A stretch of 64,000 bases of DNA from assembly GCA_030762895.1 (NCBI GenBank), contig CM061062.1:97694874-97758873 (forward strand), written 5' to 3'. Below the pieces are notes generated by a model. That model made no database searches. It had not been told where the DNA came from and saw only the letters and a program-made list of their open reading frames with translations. The DNA comes from Sophora flavescens. Taxonomy: Eukaryota; Streptophyta; Magnoliopsida; Fabales; Fabaceae. Position numbers and translations under genes: made by a program. Below are positions 1 to 10,562 of this stretch, piece by piece (the stretch's first letter is position 1; each line of letters opens with the position of its first letter).

Positions 1-418
1 ATGCATGTTTTCTGTGGGAACCATTTTGAGATGAAAATCAAATTCATGGGAAGTGTTCTTAAAAGTGAAATTGAGTGAAATGTTGTTAGCCTGACAAACT
101 GAGCGATTGAGTGAAACGCTAAATTCCCTTGTGAGGAAGGCAGCTGTTTGAATTTGGTGATCTCCCTCTTATGTGTAACTTGGATCCCCTGCTTAGATTA
201 ATGATTGCTTGAATGATGAAATTCTCAATTGTTTAGAGTGAATGCATGTGGGGATTGCTTTGTTTGAAAGGGGGGAATATTGAAGAAAACTGTTTTGATG
301 TATTGCTTGAAATCTGTGCAAAGTTGATTGAATCCTTAAGTTTGCCATGTCTTGAGTCTTTTTAATTTTTGAGTTTTAGTTTGCTTGGGGACAAGCAAAG
401 TTTAAGTTTTGGGTATTT
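1..418 (+). mobile_element. 3' non-coding end of an Athila/Tat-like Ty3 retrotransposon
   Basis: Non-coding DNA immediately upstream of the LTR at 419. Its style matches the 3' internal end of the complete Athila-like element at 51762-58778: phrases such as 'gagtgaaatg', and 'gcttggggacaagcaa' just before the LTR. A purine-rich tract (about 395-418) leads into TGATAAG. No coding region is visible. The rest of this element lies left of the window. Confidence 0.6.
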
Positions 419-662
419 TGATAAGCCTCTGGCTCATCTAGTTTTATGACTAGTATGACCATGGTTTTGTGCTATTTATATCCCGTTTTCACCCAAATTA
501 GACTCGATTGTCCTCAAGCAACGTTTTGAGTCGTTTAAGTAGTTTTAGGTTAATTTAGCCAGTTTTTAGTCAAATAAAGTACTTATGGCTATTTTATTGT
601 TTTCAGGTTAAGTTAGAAGTTAAGGGAATAAAGAATCAGGGAAATTTCAAGTCTGGAGGTGT

Positions 663-946
663 TCGCCTCGCGAACCTGAAAGCCAGCTGAACAGTAAAAA
701 TGTCATTTTCTCTGGTTCGCCCCGCGAACAACACCTCGCCTCGCGACCCTGATAGCTGACTGTTCCAGAGAAATGCAACCCGTTCTGTGTCGCCTCGCGG
801 ATCCATGTCTCGCCTCGCGAGACTGAAGACCAGAAGCCATGACTTTTCCATTCCTCGCCACGCGAGCAGTACTTCGCCCCGCGAGAAGACCAAACGTTGC
901 AGACTCTTCATGATATTCGCCTCGCGAGTGAGGGTTCGCCTCGCGA
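663..946 (+). promoter_or_regulatory. Array of nine TCGCCTCGCGA-type motifs (four pairs)
   Basis: Eleven-base motifs matching TCGC(C)(T/C/A)CGCG(A/G) start at 663, 717, 736, 790, 810, 855, 874, 917 and 936. After the first they form four pairs with start-to-start spacing of 19, 20, 19 and 19 bp; pairs are 62-73 bp apart. The array sits directly upstream of a TATA-like box and is far richer in CpG than its surroundings. The layout is kept in the solo LTR at 31031-32204. That it is an LTR enhancer is inference. Translated frames here (runs rich in Ala-Arg-Arg) are an effect of the repeats, not genes. Confidence 0.75.
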
Positions 947-965
947 GTGGGCTCAGTTTGAATAC

Positions 966-972
966 TATACAA
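966..972 (+). promoter_or_regulatory. TATA-like box of the LTR promoter
   Basis: TATACAA lies about 49 bp after the start of the last motif pair. The matching position in the solo LTR copy reads TATATAAG (minus strand, 31738-31731), a better TATA box, which supports the assignment. Confidence 0.5.
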
Positions 973-1664
973 GGCTGTTCTGGGCAGATTAGAAAAAACC
1001 TTTTTTGCTTCTCCATTGTTTTCTTTACATATTTTCTGGTTGTGTTTTGTTTTTATGGAGAACTAAATTTCTTTGATTAATCTATTGTAATCGATTTCCA
1101 CTACACTTGAGGTTCTTCTAATTCCTGTTTTGTATGCTTTTCCATTTTCAATGCCATGCTATATATTTCTGTTTGCTTAATTCAGGAGTATATTGTGTTG
1201 TGTTGATTTATTTTCGGTGATGTTATGTTCCTATACTTAATCGCATTTGATTAATTCGCGTGTGTTGAATTCGTGTTTGCTTAGTTCACGAAGGGCTTAA
1301 CCCCGTTTGCTTAATTCGGGAATAGGAACATATATCTGTAGTAGTGATTTCGCTTGTAAATTGTTGCTACAACCGGGAGGGGATTAGAATCTGCTTAGGA
1401 CCTGGAAATTGCATGAACCGATGATAGTTGGGAAATCGAGAACAGTAGATTAATCGTCTTTAGCTATTTGATAATCTTTTCAATTGCTCTGTTATTACTT
1501 TGTTTTCTTAATTGCATTCAAATCCAAACCCCCCCCCAAAAAAACTGATTTTTGTGGTAAATAACAAGTGAAGATTCCTTGTGAGACGACATCCGAGTTG
1601 TCGCCCTAAACTACATTTTTATAAACCGCTCGTTCTTTTTGGCGCGTGTGCGACAGCGCGACCA

Positions 1665-2407
1665 CTCTTTCTCTACTTTACAGGGTTGCAGGATGCTGGT
1701 GGGCGGAGATCAGACACATACTGAAAGCTATTAACCAGGAATATACTTGGAGTGTTTTCCGTACAGTTTTCTTGGATAAGTATTTTCCTCAGAGCGCCAG
1801 AGTTGAGAAGGGACATGAGTTCTTACGGTTACAGCAGAATGAACTATCCGTGGGTGAATATACTGCAAAGTTTGAATTCCTAGTCAAGTATTTCCGTTTC
1901 TTCCAAACTCAATCTGATGAAGGATGGGAATGTAAGAGATTTGAAGGAGGCCTACGATACGGAATTAAAGAGTCTGTGCTACCGTTAAAAATTCGCAACT
2001 TTCAAGCCTTAGTTGAAGAGTGCCGGAAAGTGGAGCAGAAAGGGAAAAGTAAAGACAATTTGGGTGCTACTGGCGGATCATCTCGATTTCAATTTCAGCA
2101 GAATAAGAAGGAGAAGCAAAACCAGAGGAAACCTTATTTCCGACACCCAGGAAGTGATCAAAATCAGAAACCTTATCATGTCATTGCACCAGGAAGTGGA
2201 GGCCAAAAGAATCAAAGCCAAGGCCAAGTCAGAAGATGTTACAAGTGCGGAGACCCAAAACATATGGCTAAAACTTGTCCAATGGAAGGAGTTAAATGTT
2301 ACAATTGTAATCGAGTGGGTCACTTATCGAAGGATTGTAATGCACCAAAGCGTAGATCAGTTGTTAACAACACCAGAACCACTAACAAAGGGAAAAGTCT
2401 ACATTAG
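1665..2407 (+). pseudogene. Truncated gag of a Tekay/Del-like (chromovirus) Ty3 retrotransposon
   Basis: The reading frame continues from inside the neighbouring LTR, but the gag-derived part starts at 1665. It shows the plant retrotransposon Gag core (GCWWAEIRHIL, then TWSVFRTVFLDKYFP and VGEYTAKFEFLVKYF), a basic Gln/Lys-rich linker, and two zinc knuckles of the CX2CX4HX4C type: CYKCGDPKHMAKTC and CYNCNRVGHLSKDC. Gag forms the particle and the knuckles bind RNA. The N-terminal half of the Gag core lies beyond the Athila-like insertion, left of the window. No protease, RT, RNase H or integrase follows before the polypurine tract, so the parent copy has lost nearly all of pol. Chromovirus assignment rests on the Gag style, the polypurine tract and the LTR ends. 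Confidence 0.85.
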
Positions 2408-3256
2408 GAGTAGTGTTGAAAACTTCACAACCTAGAGCAACTGGATCATGAACCCAAGAAGTAGTTATGCATAGGAATAATATAAGTAAGATGCATGCTT
2501 TAATGACTAATACATGTTAAGTTTGTAATATGATCTAAGTAGAATCATATGTAGGTACTCTTGAGTATTTGACTCTCTAAAGTCTTTTATGTTGTAAGTC
2601 CTTTCAGTTGACGTCAATAATATATAATATCTACGACTTTATAAAAATAAAGGTCTCTTGAAAGGAAATTTATTCCAGTCCCATTTCTCTTGATTGAGGT
2701 GATCAGAATAGGTTCTTGAGATCAGATCATTTCTTTGATAGTAGATTTATTTTCAAATTTCAAAGGTTGTGTCGTTTATTGTGGGGAAGTTTTTTGAAAT
2801 TGTCCTGTTATTTTCGGGATAGATACCTTCATGATGAAAGAAGTTTCTAGATGAGACTTAGTCTAGTCACTTTTACTTTTGGTAAGAGTGATTCAGTCTG
2901 AATTTTGATCGGACTGTTGTTATTTTTTAAAAAAATCATTGTTTTATAAATTCTTTATTCAAAGAATGAATTCTCTTCAGAGTGGGAACTAGTCGTTTTG
3001 TGAGTTCCTAATCCACTAGCAGTTCTCGTGAAAGAAGGAACTTTATTAGAGTCATGGTTGTAAATATGTATTAGCTATGCAATTTTACACTCATGAACCT
3101 ATTAAAGAATCTTTTTGCATATTGGACATTCCTGTGTTCTTTTCGGATTAATAAAGTTCTTCTATGATTACTTACCTTCTTGTTAAAGTAAGACCTTGGG
3201 ATTGAGGAAATCCTGTCTAGTTTTGAGTCCCGAATTTCGAGGACGAAATTCTTTTT
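2408..3256 (+). mobile_element. Eroded internal remnant between gag and the polypurine tract
   Basis: About 850 bp with no usable reading frame, where several kilobases of pol would be expected. The last bases before the polypurine tract (about 3230-3253, 'cgaattt cgaggacgaaattc') match the usual wording at the end of pol in Tekay-type elements, so both ends of the internal region survive around a large deletion. Confidence 0.6.
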
Positions 3257-3268
3257 AGTGGGGTAGTA
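3257..3268 (+). promoter_or_regulatory. Polypurine tract of the Tekay-like element
   Basis: AGTGGGGTAGTA lies directly before the LTR start at 3270. GAGGACGAAATTC followed by AGTGGGGTAG and TGTAACACC is the standard 3' junction in plant Tekay/Del elements and marks the following LTR as a 3' LTR. Confidence 0.75.
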
Positions 3269-3881
3269 TTGTAACACCCCAATTTTTCCGCTTTCTAAGA
3301 CCGGAATAAATATAAATAAACGTTTATATTTTTATCTGAAATTTAGAAAATGATTTTGGGAAAACCAAAGTCATATTCATATCATACTTATTTTTATAAG
3401 TATACGGTGAAATTTTGGGTCAAAAATTCGACTTAAACCCTGTCATGATTTATTGACAGTAATATTTTACTGCTCAAATGACCTAATTTTGACTCGTGAA
3501 CGAAACACTTAAGATTTTTATGAAGTTTCAAACTTCTTTGGCTATTTTAAAATTTTTCACTTAAAAAGTGAAATAATATATATTATGCGGGTGTTATACG
3601 AAATCGGGTAAACGACGGAGCTGAAAACGGGATTTTCGGGACCCGCTAACGGATAAATAGGATGTCAAATCATGATGAGTCACAAGGGGTGAGTCATGGG
3701 ATGACTCCTCATGGTCATGATTACTTTTTAGGGGAAATGACCATTATGCCCTTATGGTTGATTTTAATTACAAATTAACCTAAAGCAAGATTACACCTTT
3801 GTCCTTGGATTTTTGGCATATTAACCCACTTTCCCTTGAAACCCACGGCCTCAAGGCTGCCAAGAGGCCCAATTTCACACC

Positions 3882-3889
3882 TATTTAAG
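3882..3889 (+). promoter_or_regulatory. Putative LTR TATA box
   Basis: TATTTAAG about 615 bp into the LTR, followed by a pyrimidine-rich leader (cttcatcttcttcaag). The solo LTR at 10563-15468 has TATTTATAGAG at the corresponding place on the minus strand. Confidence 0.4.
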
Positions 3890-4253
3890 GAACACTTCAT
3901 CTTCTTCAAGAGTTTGCTCCTTTTCTCCATCAAAACTCTTAAGTTACTTAGGCTTATTTTGTGAAGGAAGTGTTAGATTTCTTGCCATTTTCGTGATTCC
4001 AAGAGGTAAACCATTCTCATAATCCTTATTTAGTATCATGTTCTTCATTGAATTTTTCATTTTGAAGTCTTTTTCAATATGATGCATTTTAGGCTTTCTA
4101 GATTCAAAAATTCATAGAAAATCATAGGAAAATCCATTTGACATGAAACCAATTTCTATAATCCTATTATTACCTCTATATTCTAGATCTAGAAGCTTGC
4201 ATCAAACAAAATTTTCGAACCTATTTAACCTAAGAAAGCAGAACCTAGGGTTT

Positions 4254-4278
4254 TGTGTGTGTGTGTGTGTGTGTGTGT
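4254..4278. repeat. (GT)n microsatellite
   Basis: Uninterrupted GT dinucleotides followed by a short G run, inside the transcribed part of the 3270-6745 LTR. Confidence 0.95.
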
Positions 4279-6745
4279 GGGGGGATTTTGTTCATTTTCT
4301 TTACATGGTTCAATCTTATAAGCTATATAGGTATTAGATCTATATTGTTTGAGTTAAATTAGAGTCTCTAAACCATTTTAATGGTCATGGCCGAAAATCA
4401 TTTGTTGAAGGATTGGAAGATTTAATTTCAATCTTTATGTCATGATCATTGATTTAGGGTTTTAAGTGATTATAAATCACTAATCCAAGAGTTTAGAAAT
4501 TTTAAGGATTTTGAACCCCAAATTCAGCCCTTGACCGAAACCAACATGTAGGATTTTAGGCTAGATTTAGTTGTTTGTTTGTTGATTGAGTGTTATGTTT
4601 AATGAAGGATAAGCTAAGTTATCGGATACGCTCGTTATCGGCGTTACTTGGATTTCCGACGAACTGGTTCTCAGAGATACTGTGTTTTTGAGGTAAGGGG
4701 GGTACCTGAGGGATTTTTTTGATAGCCATGTGTAATTGTTATTGATTGTGTTAGTTATCGAGTCTATGTAGAATTTCAATTAGTTAGCATTACTTGCTTA
4801 AGTTATCATTTGTTGTTAATTATTTGCGCTGTTTGCATTTAATTAATTGTTTTATTTGACTATGTGTTTTAATTGCTAATTGATGTAATCTTAGCATGAT
4901 AGTATTATTTGATGTGGATTGTAAATTTGAAAGCCTGACAGTGGTCAGAGCTCAATTAAATAAGAGTTAAAAGCAGTTAAAAGCTTTTTTTTATGCATTA
5001 ATGAGTTTAATTCAATGGAAATAGTAATATAATATTACATGGTTATTTATTTAATGAAAAATGGGAAAAGTGAAAAATAATATTATTATAATCATTTAAC
5101 AGCGAAAGAGCATTTTCTGAGCCATAGTGAGGACGTAACCGTGAAAATATTTTGGCACTGCTAATTTTCACCTGAGTAAATTGTAAATATTAGAAAATAA
5201 TATTTTAAGCGAAAAAGTTTTGAAAATAATTTTATTACAGTGTTGGAAAAATTAATTTACGACAAAGAGTCCTATTTTTACCTAAATGCGTCTTGAAACA
5301 ACAAACGACGGACAATTCCGTCAATATTTACCAAAGTGTTTTTAAAGAGGGTATTATTGAGAATTTGTCTCAAATAAGGTTTTACAGTTCAAATTATTGA
5401 TTTTTGAACAAAAATGAGTTTTAAGGAATTTTGTAAAGTTTACAAAACGAATTTCCATTGTAAAAGGATTTTCGGTAAACCTAAAGTTATTCCATCAACT
5501 TGGATAGGTTGAGGAACTTTTGATTTTTGTTTTGTTTTTCACAGAACGAAAATAGTTTAAACGAACCTAGCAACCGAGACGTCGGGTCTAGAGTTCTAAG
5601 ATATGGGCCTGGGGTCTGAAGAGGAAATTATGGACTATAATGTCCTATAAACTGTATATTTGGTTTTGTGCACTAAAATCTACGCATCCAAGACTGGTGC
5701 ATCGGTCTGGATTTCGTGATTTGCACACCTTTTGACTTGGAGTCAGTTATTTTGGAAAGAGATATTAAACTTGAAAGTTTAAATTGGTAATTTAGTCGTG
5801 ATACTTTTAGCTCCGACACCTAAAGATTGATCACAAAGAAAACAACGAGAACAAAAGGTTTTACATGCATTACAGGGCAGACGTGCCTTTGCATAGGACT
5901 TGAATGCTTGATGGCAAGTATTCATGCAGTTTGCGTCACTGTGCCTTGATGGATATACGACCAAGTAGACCATGTGCTATTTGTAGTCACCACTTTGCCT
6001 TGAGTAGGACCGTGGAATGGTCAATAGAACTTTGCCATATCGGGCATTGATTCTGCCTTTATTGGCAACTAGAGCCTGATTAGCTCATTCACTTGTTGGT
6101 TGGAGCTCCGGAGATTAGGTCTCAAAGTTAGTTGTTGAATATTGAAGTGTCATGGTTTTTTCCCTTTAAAACGGGTACGACTGTCGGGTATGAAACCCTT
6201 TGATAAATATATATTGTTTATCTATGAATATTCATGTTAATTGGTATTTGAGAGTCGTGCATATGGTTATCGTTTTAAAATCCATATATTGGAACTCACC
6301 CTTGCATATACAGGTTCTTCTGTCTTTGCTATTGTACCTTGGTACACGAATGCAGAAGTTGCAGAAGTGTTCCTTAAGTTACTTGGAGGCTTAAGTCCGG
6401 ATTGCGGGAAAAGATGTGTGATCATATGGATGATCACGAGGTCTTATCAGTGAGTGTCTTTTAGAACGACCAGCTTAGGATTTCTTTTGGGGTGGTATGT
6501 TTTGAGAAGGTTTGTGTAAGTATTTTGAAAACCTTTACATGGTTTAAAATTTTGTTGTGAATAATATGTTTTATTTTTACTATTGTGATGAGTATGTTGC
6601 GTACTACACTATTCAAAGGAAATTGTTTTACACCCAGATTTTTTTTGCCTCCAAATAAATCAATTTTTTCCGAAAGCAATCAGCAAAATTCTTTTAATTT
6701 ATTTCCGAACGTGATAGTATAGTAATGCCCAAGGGGGGTGTTACA

Positions 6746-7318
6746 GACGTCCAAGTTCCCGAAGCTATTCTTGTTCCAGGCCTTTATTTCATTCTTCAAT
6801 AATTTCAGTTTCTGTTTAACCACAAAGGCGCCCCACCCCTGCACATTTGAATACCCCCATATTTCTTCCACCAACCTTTGAAATTCCTTTTCTGACAGCC
6901 AACAATTCATCACCCTGAAGGGTTTCGGACCCCAAACATGATCGTCAGACTTTAGCAACACAGCACAGTGGTCGGACATTGATCTATGCAATCCCCATTG
7001 ACTCAAATTCTGCCACTGATCCGTCCAGTCCTCAGATAATAGGAATCGGTCTAACCTGCTCATCGAGGTGCCATCCGCCCTATGCCAGGTAAATTTCCTA
7101 CCAGTTAAAGGTAAGTCGACCAAATCCATCTCCCCAATAAATTCCTCAAATTCAAGCATTTCTGTGATATTTGACTGTGAACTCCTTCCTTTTCTTTCCC
7201 TAGACCTCCTAATAGAATTGAAGTCACCACACAAGCACCATCTTGTACAAGTTGAATCCTCCCTTAATCTGCATAAGTCAGCCCTTAGAGCTCTTTTCCC
7301 TGAACGATCACATGGATG
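6746..7318 (-). pseudogene. LINE (L1-type) endonuclease-domain fragment
   Basis: Reading the minus strand from about 7318, the product includes SGKRALRADLCRL, then CGDFNSIRRSRERKG, FTWHRADGTSMSRLDRFL and MSDHCAVLLK, ending near WGAFVVKQKLKLLKNEI. GDFN and SDH are signature motifs of the apurinic-endonuclease-like domain that nicks target DNA in plant L1-type LINEs; the N-terminal Asn/Glu part and the whole reverse transcriptase are missing. The frame then runs into the neighbouring LTR at 6745, so the LTR retrotransposon interrupted the LINE. The remaining frame has no internal stop over about 180 codons. Its upstream boundary near 7318 is approximate. Confidence 0.85.
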
Positions 7319-7535
7319 CAGAGAGTATTATATAAGGAATTGTAATGAGTATTCAAAATCAGTGAATGAAATAGTTCCTTTCTCCTCTATTGTTCTTAGG
7401 AGGTGCCTGACCTCAAATCAGGAATTCTTCCCCTTTCTGAACACCCACCACTGTTCCCGTGCCAAACCACGGCCGACGATTTATAATCGACGATGATGAC
7501 GTCAGCGATAGGGATGTTGTAGAATTGTATGACCG
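7319..7535. other. Unassigned spacer between LINE fragment and Ogre-like LTR
   Basis: About 220 bp with no recognisable coding, LTR or repeat signature. It ends at GACCG, directly before the TGAACACC start of the next LTR; a matching target duplication could not be found. Confidence 0.5.
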
Positions 7536-9300
7536 TGAACACCTAATTTTGTCCGGGTATCTTCTCTTTTTAATTAATATTTTGAAAAGACAAAAGGAAA
7601 AAAAATACATATATATATATATATATATATATAAATTGTAAAAAAAAATAAAATTTGTTCATGTTGTTAGCCCAATTACTTGATCAAACTTAACCCACAT
7701 TTGTTTGTTATAAGTTTTTTAGTCCAACTTCCAAGCCCAAACAAAAAATTCTAACAAATAAAAAGGAAGTAAAAAAATAAAATATATTTTTTTTAAAAAA
7801 AAAAGGGTTTTCTCTCACTGTAACACTCTTTGGACCTCTTCTTCCCTTTTTAAGTATTAAGCCAAATAGGCTTTACTTGTTCTTTGGTTTGTTTAGTCCT
7901 TTTTACAAAAGAATGGTACCCTGCCCTCCTACCCCGTCTGCACTATAGCACCATACTGCATAAAAGCTAATTTGCAAATTGAAGTTTATGTCTTTTTCCC
8001 CGCGGGGGGTGGGTGGGGGGTGGGGGTGGGGTGGGGTGGGGGGTAGAAAAAAATAAGGCCACCAGAATAGAGATTAAAGAATCCTCCCAATTACAACCCT
8101 CCATCTTCCTATCCATTGTCACCATGTCATCCTCTTCAATCCATCAACACCCACTACTTCCATATCCCATAAAACATATCTAAGACCACAAACAAATACA
8201 CAGAGAAGGGAGAAAGAAGGAAAATCTAAAAGAAAAATGTCTTTGTCCCTGTTTTTCGTTCCTCCGCTGTCTCCGCCATCTTTGCCGTCGTTGTGCTTCT
8301 CTTCCATTTCCGCCCAACCGTTACCGCTCTTCCCCGCTGTGGTCCCTCTGCCATCGCCATAGCTCCGCCACTCCTCCACCTCAAACCCCGTAACCACCGC
8401 TCCAGATCCTGTTAGAACCGAGAGCCGTCGCCACCATAGCTCTGTTTAGTCTGCGAACCATGGTGCCGCACTGCCATCTCCGCCGCACCGTCCATCCCAC
8501 TCACGTTCACCCGTCCCTTTCTTTTGCTCTCTGTTGTTGGTATTGGTAACGTAACATGGGAAAGCTTCTCTGTTTGGTCCTTTAATTTTGTTGATATGTT
8601 TTCGTGGCATGTGATTGGGAATCAGTTTTGGGCTTAAATTGTGTGTTATATCTCATTTTGTTTCTAAAAAATTTTAAACAAAAAATTTTAAAAAAATATA
8701 GAATCCTTTTTTAAAAAATACTTTTAGTTTCTTGTTTAAATAAAAAATTTCTTTAAAGTAAAATAAAATCTCTTAAATTCACGCAACAATCTACGACGGT
8801 GATGTATAAATTTTTCATCCTCAAGTGACGTATGAATTGTAAGGGTTTATCGTATAACATTGATATCTTGGACCATGTGCATGAATGAATTATTTTTGAA
8901 ATACAATCCCTTTTTCAGAAAACTCAAATCTTTACCAAAAATTAAAATAACCAATCAATCAAACATTTTCTATAAGAACTATGTGGCTTTGAGTTTCACA
9001 TCGCACCCGGGAATACGTAGGAGCACAATCAATCATTTTGTCAAGCCAAAACTTTATTTTTCCTTTTATTGCATTCATTTTTTTTCTAATTCCAAAATGT
9101 GGTAAAATAAATATTTATAAAGTTATTAAATTTTTTGCATAATTAACTTGAGTTACTGTTTTTTAAACGAGCAATGTAGGGTGCTAACACCTTCCCTACT
9201 TGTAACTAACTCCCGAACTCAAACATCTCTATCTTTTTTTAAAACCAGATTCCTTAAAATAAATGGTTTTTCCAATGTTTTTTCCAAATAAAATATTGGT
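7536..9300 (+). mobile_element. Ogre/Tat-like LTR, forward copy (left arm of palindrome)
   Basis: Starts TGAACACCTAATTTTGTCCGGG. The same start in reverse (16399 downward) flanks a GGGGCAGCTG polypurine tract and a tandem-repeat 3' UTR, features of Ogre/Tat elements. Its 3' end reads AATATTGGTGGCGACT, where TGGCGACT resembles the primer-site junction of this group. Inside are a G-rich run (8004-8043) and a pyrimidine-rich leader (8120-8570). No purine tract precedes it. Confidence 0.7.
8004..8043 (+). repeat. G-quadruplex-prone G-rich tract
   Basis: Forty bases made only of G runs of 3-6 separated by single T (GGGGGGTGGGTGGGGGGTG and on). This meets the usual G3+N1-7 quadruplex pattern many times over. 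It lies inside the forward Ogre-like LTR. Confidence 0.9.
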
Positions 9301-9915
9301 GGCGACTTCTCTGTTTTTAACTCTTCTTTTCGCGGAGCTCGGACGGGATGGTTGCGACGACAGATGAGTCGCCACCAATATTTTATTTGGGAAAAACATT
9401 GGAAAAACCATTTATTTTAAGGAAAATGGTCTTAAAAAAATAGTGAGATTTGAGTCCGGGAGTCGGTTACGAGTAGGGAAGGTGTTAGCACCCTACATCG
9501 CCCATTAAAAACGGCACCTTAAGTTAATTGTGCAGAATAATTTTAGTAACCCTTGAAAATATTTATTTTATCCCACTTTTTAAATTAAATAAAAATATAA
9601 ACAGAACAAAATAGAAAAATAAAATATGGCTTGACAGAATGATTGATTATGCTCCTACATACTCTCGGGTGCAATGGGAAACTCAAAGTCACGTCGTTCT
9701 TGTAAAAAAATGTTTAATTGGTTGACTGATTTATTTTTGATAAAGCTTTCATTATTTTAGATTTGAAAAAAATTATTTTATTTTAAAATAAATTCACTCT
9801 TGCACAGGGTCCAAGATAGCAGTGCTATACGATAAACCCTTATAATACATACTCCACTTGAGGATGAAAATTCATACATCAGCGATGTAGAATGTTGCGT
9901 GAATTTGAAAAGATT
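8750..9915. repeat. Large inverted repeat of two Ogre-like LTR ends
   Basis: 8750-9306 is the imperfect reverse complement of 9367-9915. Matched landmarks: GTAGGGTGCTAACACCTTCC (9176) with its complement near 9477; AAATAAATGGTTTTTCCAAT (9257) with its complement near 9395; CACCCGGGAATACGTAGGAG (9004) with 'ctcctacatactctcgggtg' (9651); TTCATCCTCAAGTG (8814) with 'cacttgaggatgaa' (9856). The 60-bp centre (9307-9366) is unpaired and flanked by GTGGCGACT and AGTCGCCAC. Confidence 0.85.
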
Positions 9916-10100
9916 TGTCATTTTTTATAAATTTTTTTAGTAAATTGAAAACATTTTATTATTTTTTAAAAAAGGAATTCACTCTGGCACGGGGTTAAAG
10001 ATAGTCAAACTATACGATGAACCCTTACAATGCATGCGACACTTGAGGATGAAAAATCATACATCAACGTCGTAGATTGTTGCGTGAATAAAAAAAGATG
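9780..10100. repeat. Two-copy direct repeat (about 185 bp) in the reverse LTR
   Basis: 'cactcttgcacagggtccaagata ... gttgcgtgaatt' (9796-9907) recurs as 'cactctggcacggggttaaagata ... gttgcgtgaata' (9979-10089). The forward LTR has a single copy. Confidence 0.75.
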
Positions 10101-10562
10101 TATTTTTAAAGGATTTATATTTTTATTTTGTCATTTCTATTTTTTTTGGTATTTTCCTAACTTAGCATCCTTTTTTGAAAGAACTTGGCCCAACCAGTTA
10201 GCCCACAAACTCCAACCCAAGACCAATACAAAGCTAAGTAAAAAAAAAAACTGAAACAAACAACTAAAAAGAAATAAAAATTATCTATTGTTTTTTTAAA
10301 AAAATCCAAACACAACCAGATGAAGGGAAAAGAAAGAAACCCAAACGTGACTGAGAGGAGCAAAACGTGAATGGGTCACGACGGCAGCAAGCAGGGAGGT
10401 GACTAGTCATGCTGCGGCGGCGCGACTCGACGCGTTCGATAAGGCGGAGGTCACGCTGCGGAGATGGGCAGCGAGCACATAAGAAGTGGGTAGAGATGTG
10501 TGTGTTCTGTTGCGGATCCCGGATTTGTAGCTCGCGGCGGTGACAACAACGCCGTCTGGTTT

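Larger units (their letters stand above)
419..1664 (+). mobile_element. 3' LTR of Athila/Tat-like retrotransposon
   Basis: The LTR starts TGATAAGCCTCTGG after a purine tract and ends GACAGCGCGACCA. The same sequence in reverse orientation forms the solo LTR at 31031-32204, whose TSD fixes both ends and so fixes these ends by alignment. Its right end abuts an in-progress gag reading frame (1665 onward), so the element inserted inside another element's gag. It carries a CpG-rich motif array at 663-946 and a TATA-like box near 966. Confidence 0.82.
3270..6745 (+). mobile_element. 3' LTR (3.48 kb) of Tekay-like retrotransposon
   Basis: Begins TGTAACACCCC and ends GGGGGGTGTTACA, an inverted terminal repeat shared with the solo LTRs at 10563, 28964, 29751, 34242 and 51566. 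The left side is a polypurine tract; the right side is LINE sequence starting GACGT. A TATA-like TATTTAAG lies at 3882-3889 and a (GT)n run at 4254-4278 in the transcribed part. The landmark TAGCAACCGAGACGTCGGG (about 5566) recurs in reversed copies near 11940 and 32260. A 64-residue antisense ORF here is not a gene. Confidence 0.85.

Noticed and set aside
663..946. Regularly spaced short repeats, considered as a CRISPR-like array
   Set aside because: Eukaryotic LTR context, 11-bp repeats, unequal spacers, no cas genes.
636..1080. Overlapping ORFs of 89-126 residues on both strands, rich in Ala-Arg-Arg-Gly
   Set aside because: They arise from the repeated TCGCCTCGCGA motifs in an LTR; the reversed copy at 31728-32078 gives similar shadow ORFs. 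No start context or domain.
5779..5973. 64-codon minus-strand ORF conserved in the other LTR (30670-30864)
   Set aside because: The LTRs are homologous DNA and the frame is antisense to LTR transcription in both; no sign of selection beyond DNA similarity.
8119..8397. 92-codon minus-strand Gly/Asp-rich ORF
   Set aside because: Antisense of a pyrimidine-rich LTR leader; composition artefact.
9229..9411. 60-codon minus-strand ORF at the palindrome centre
   Set aside because: Both halves encode the same inverted LTR end; no independent coding evidence.
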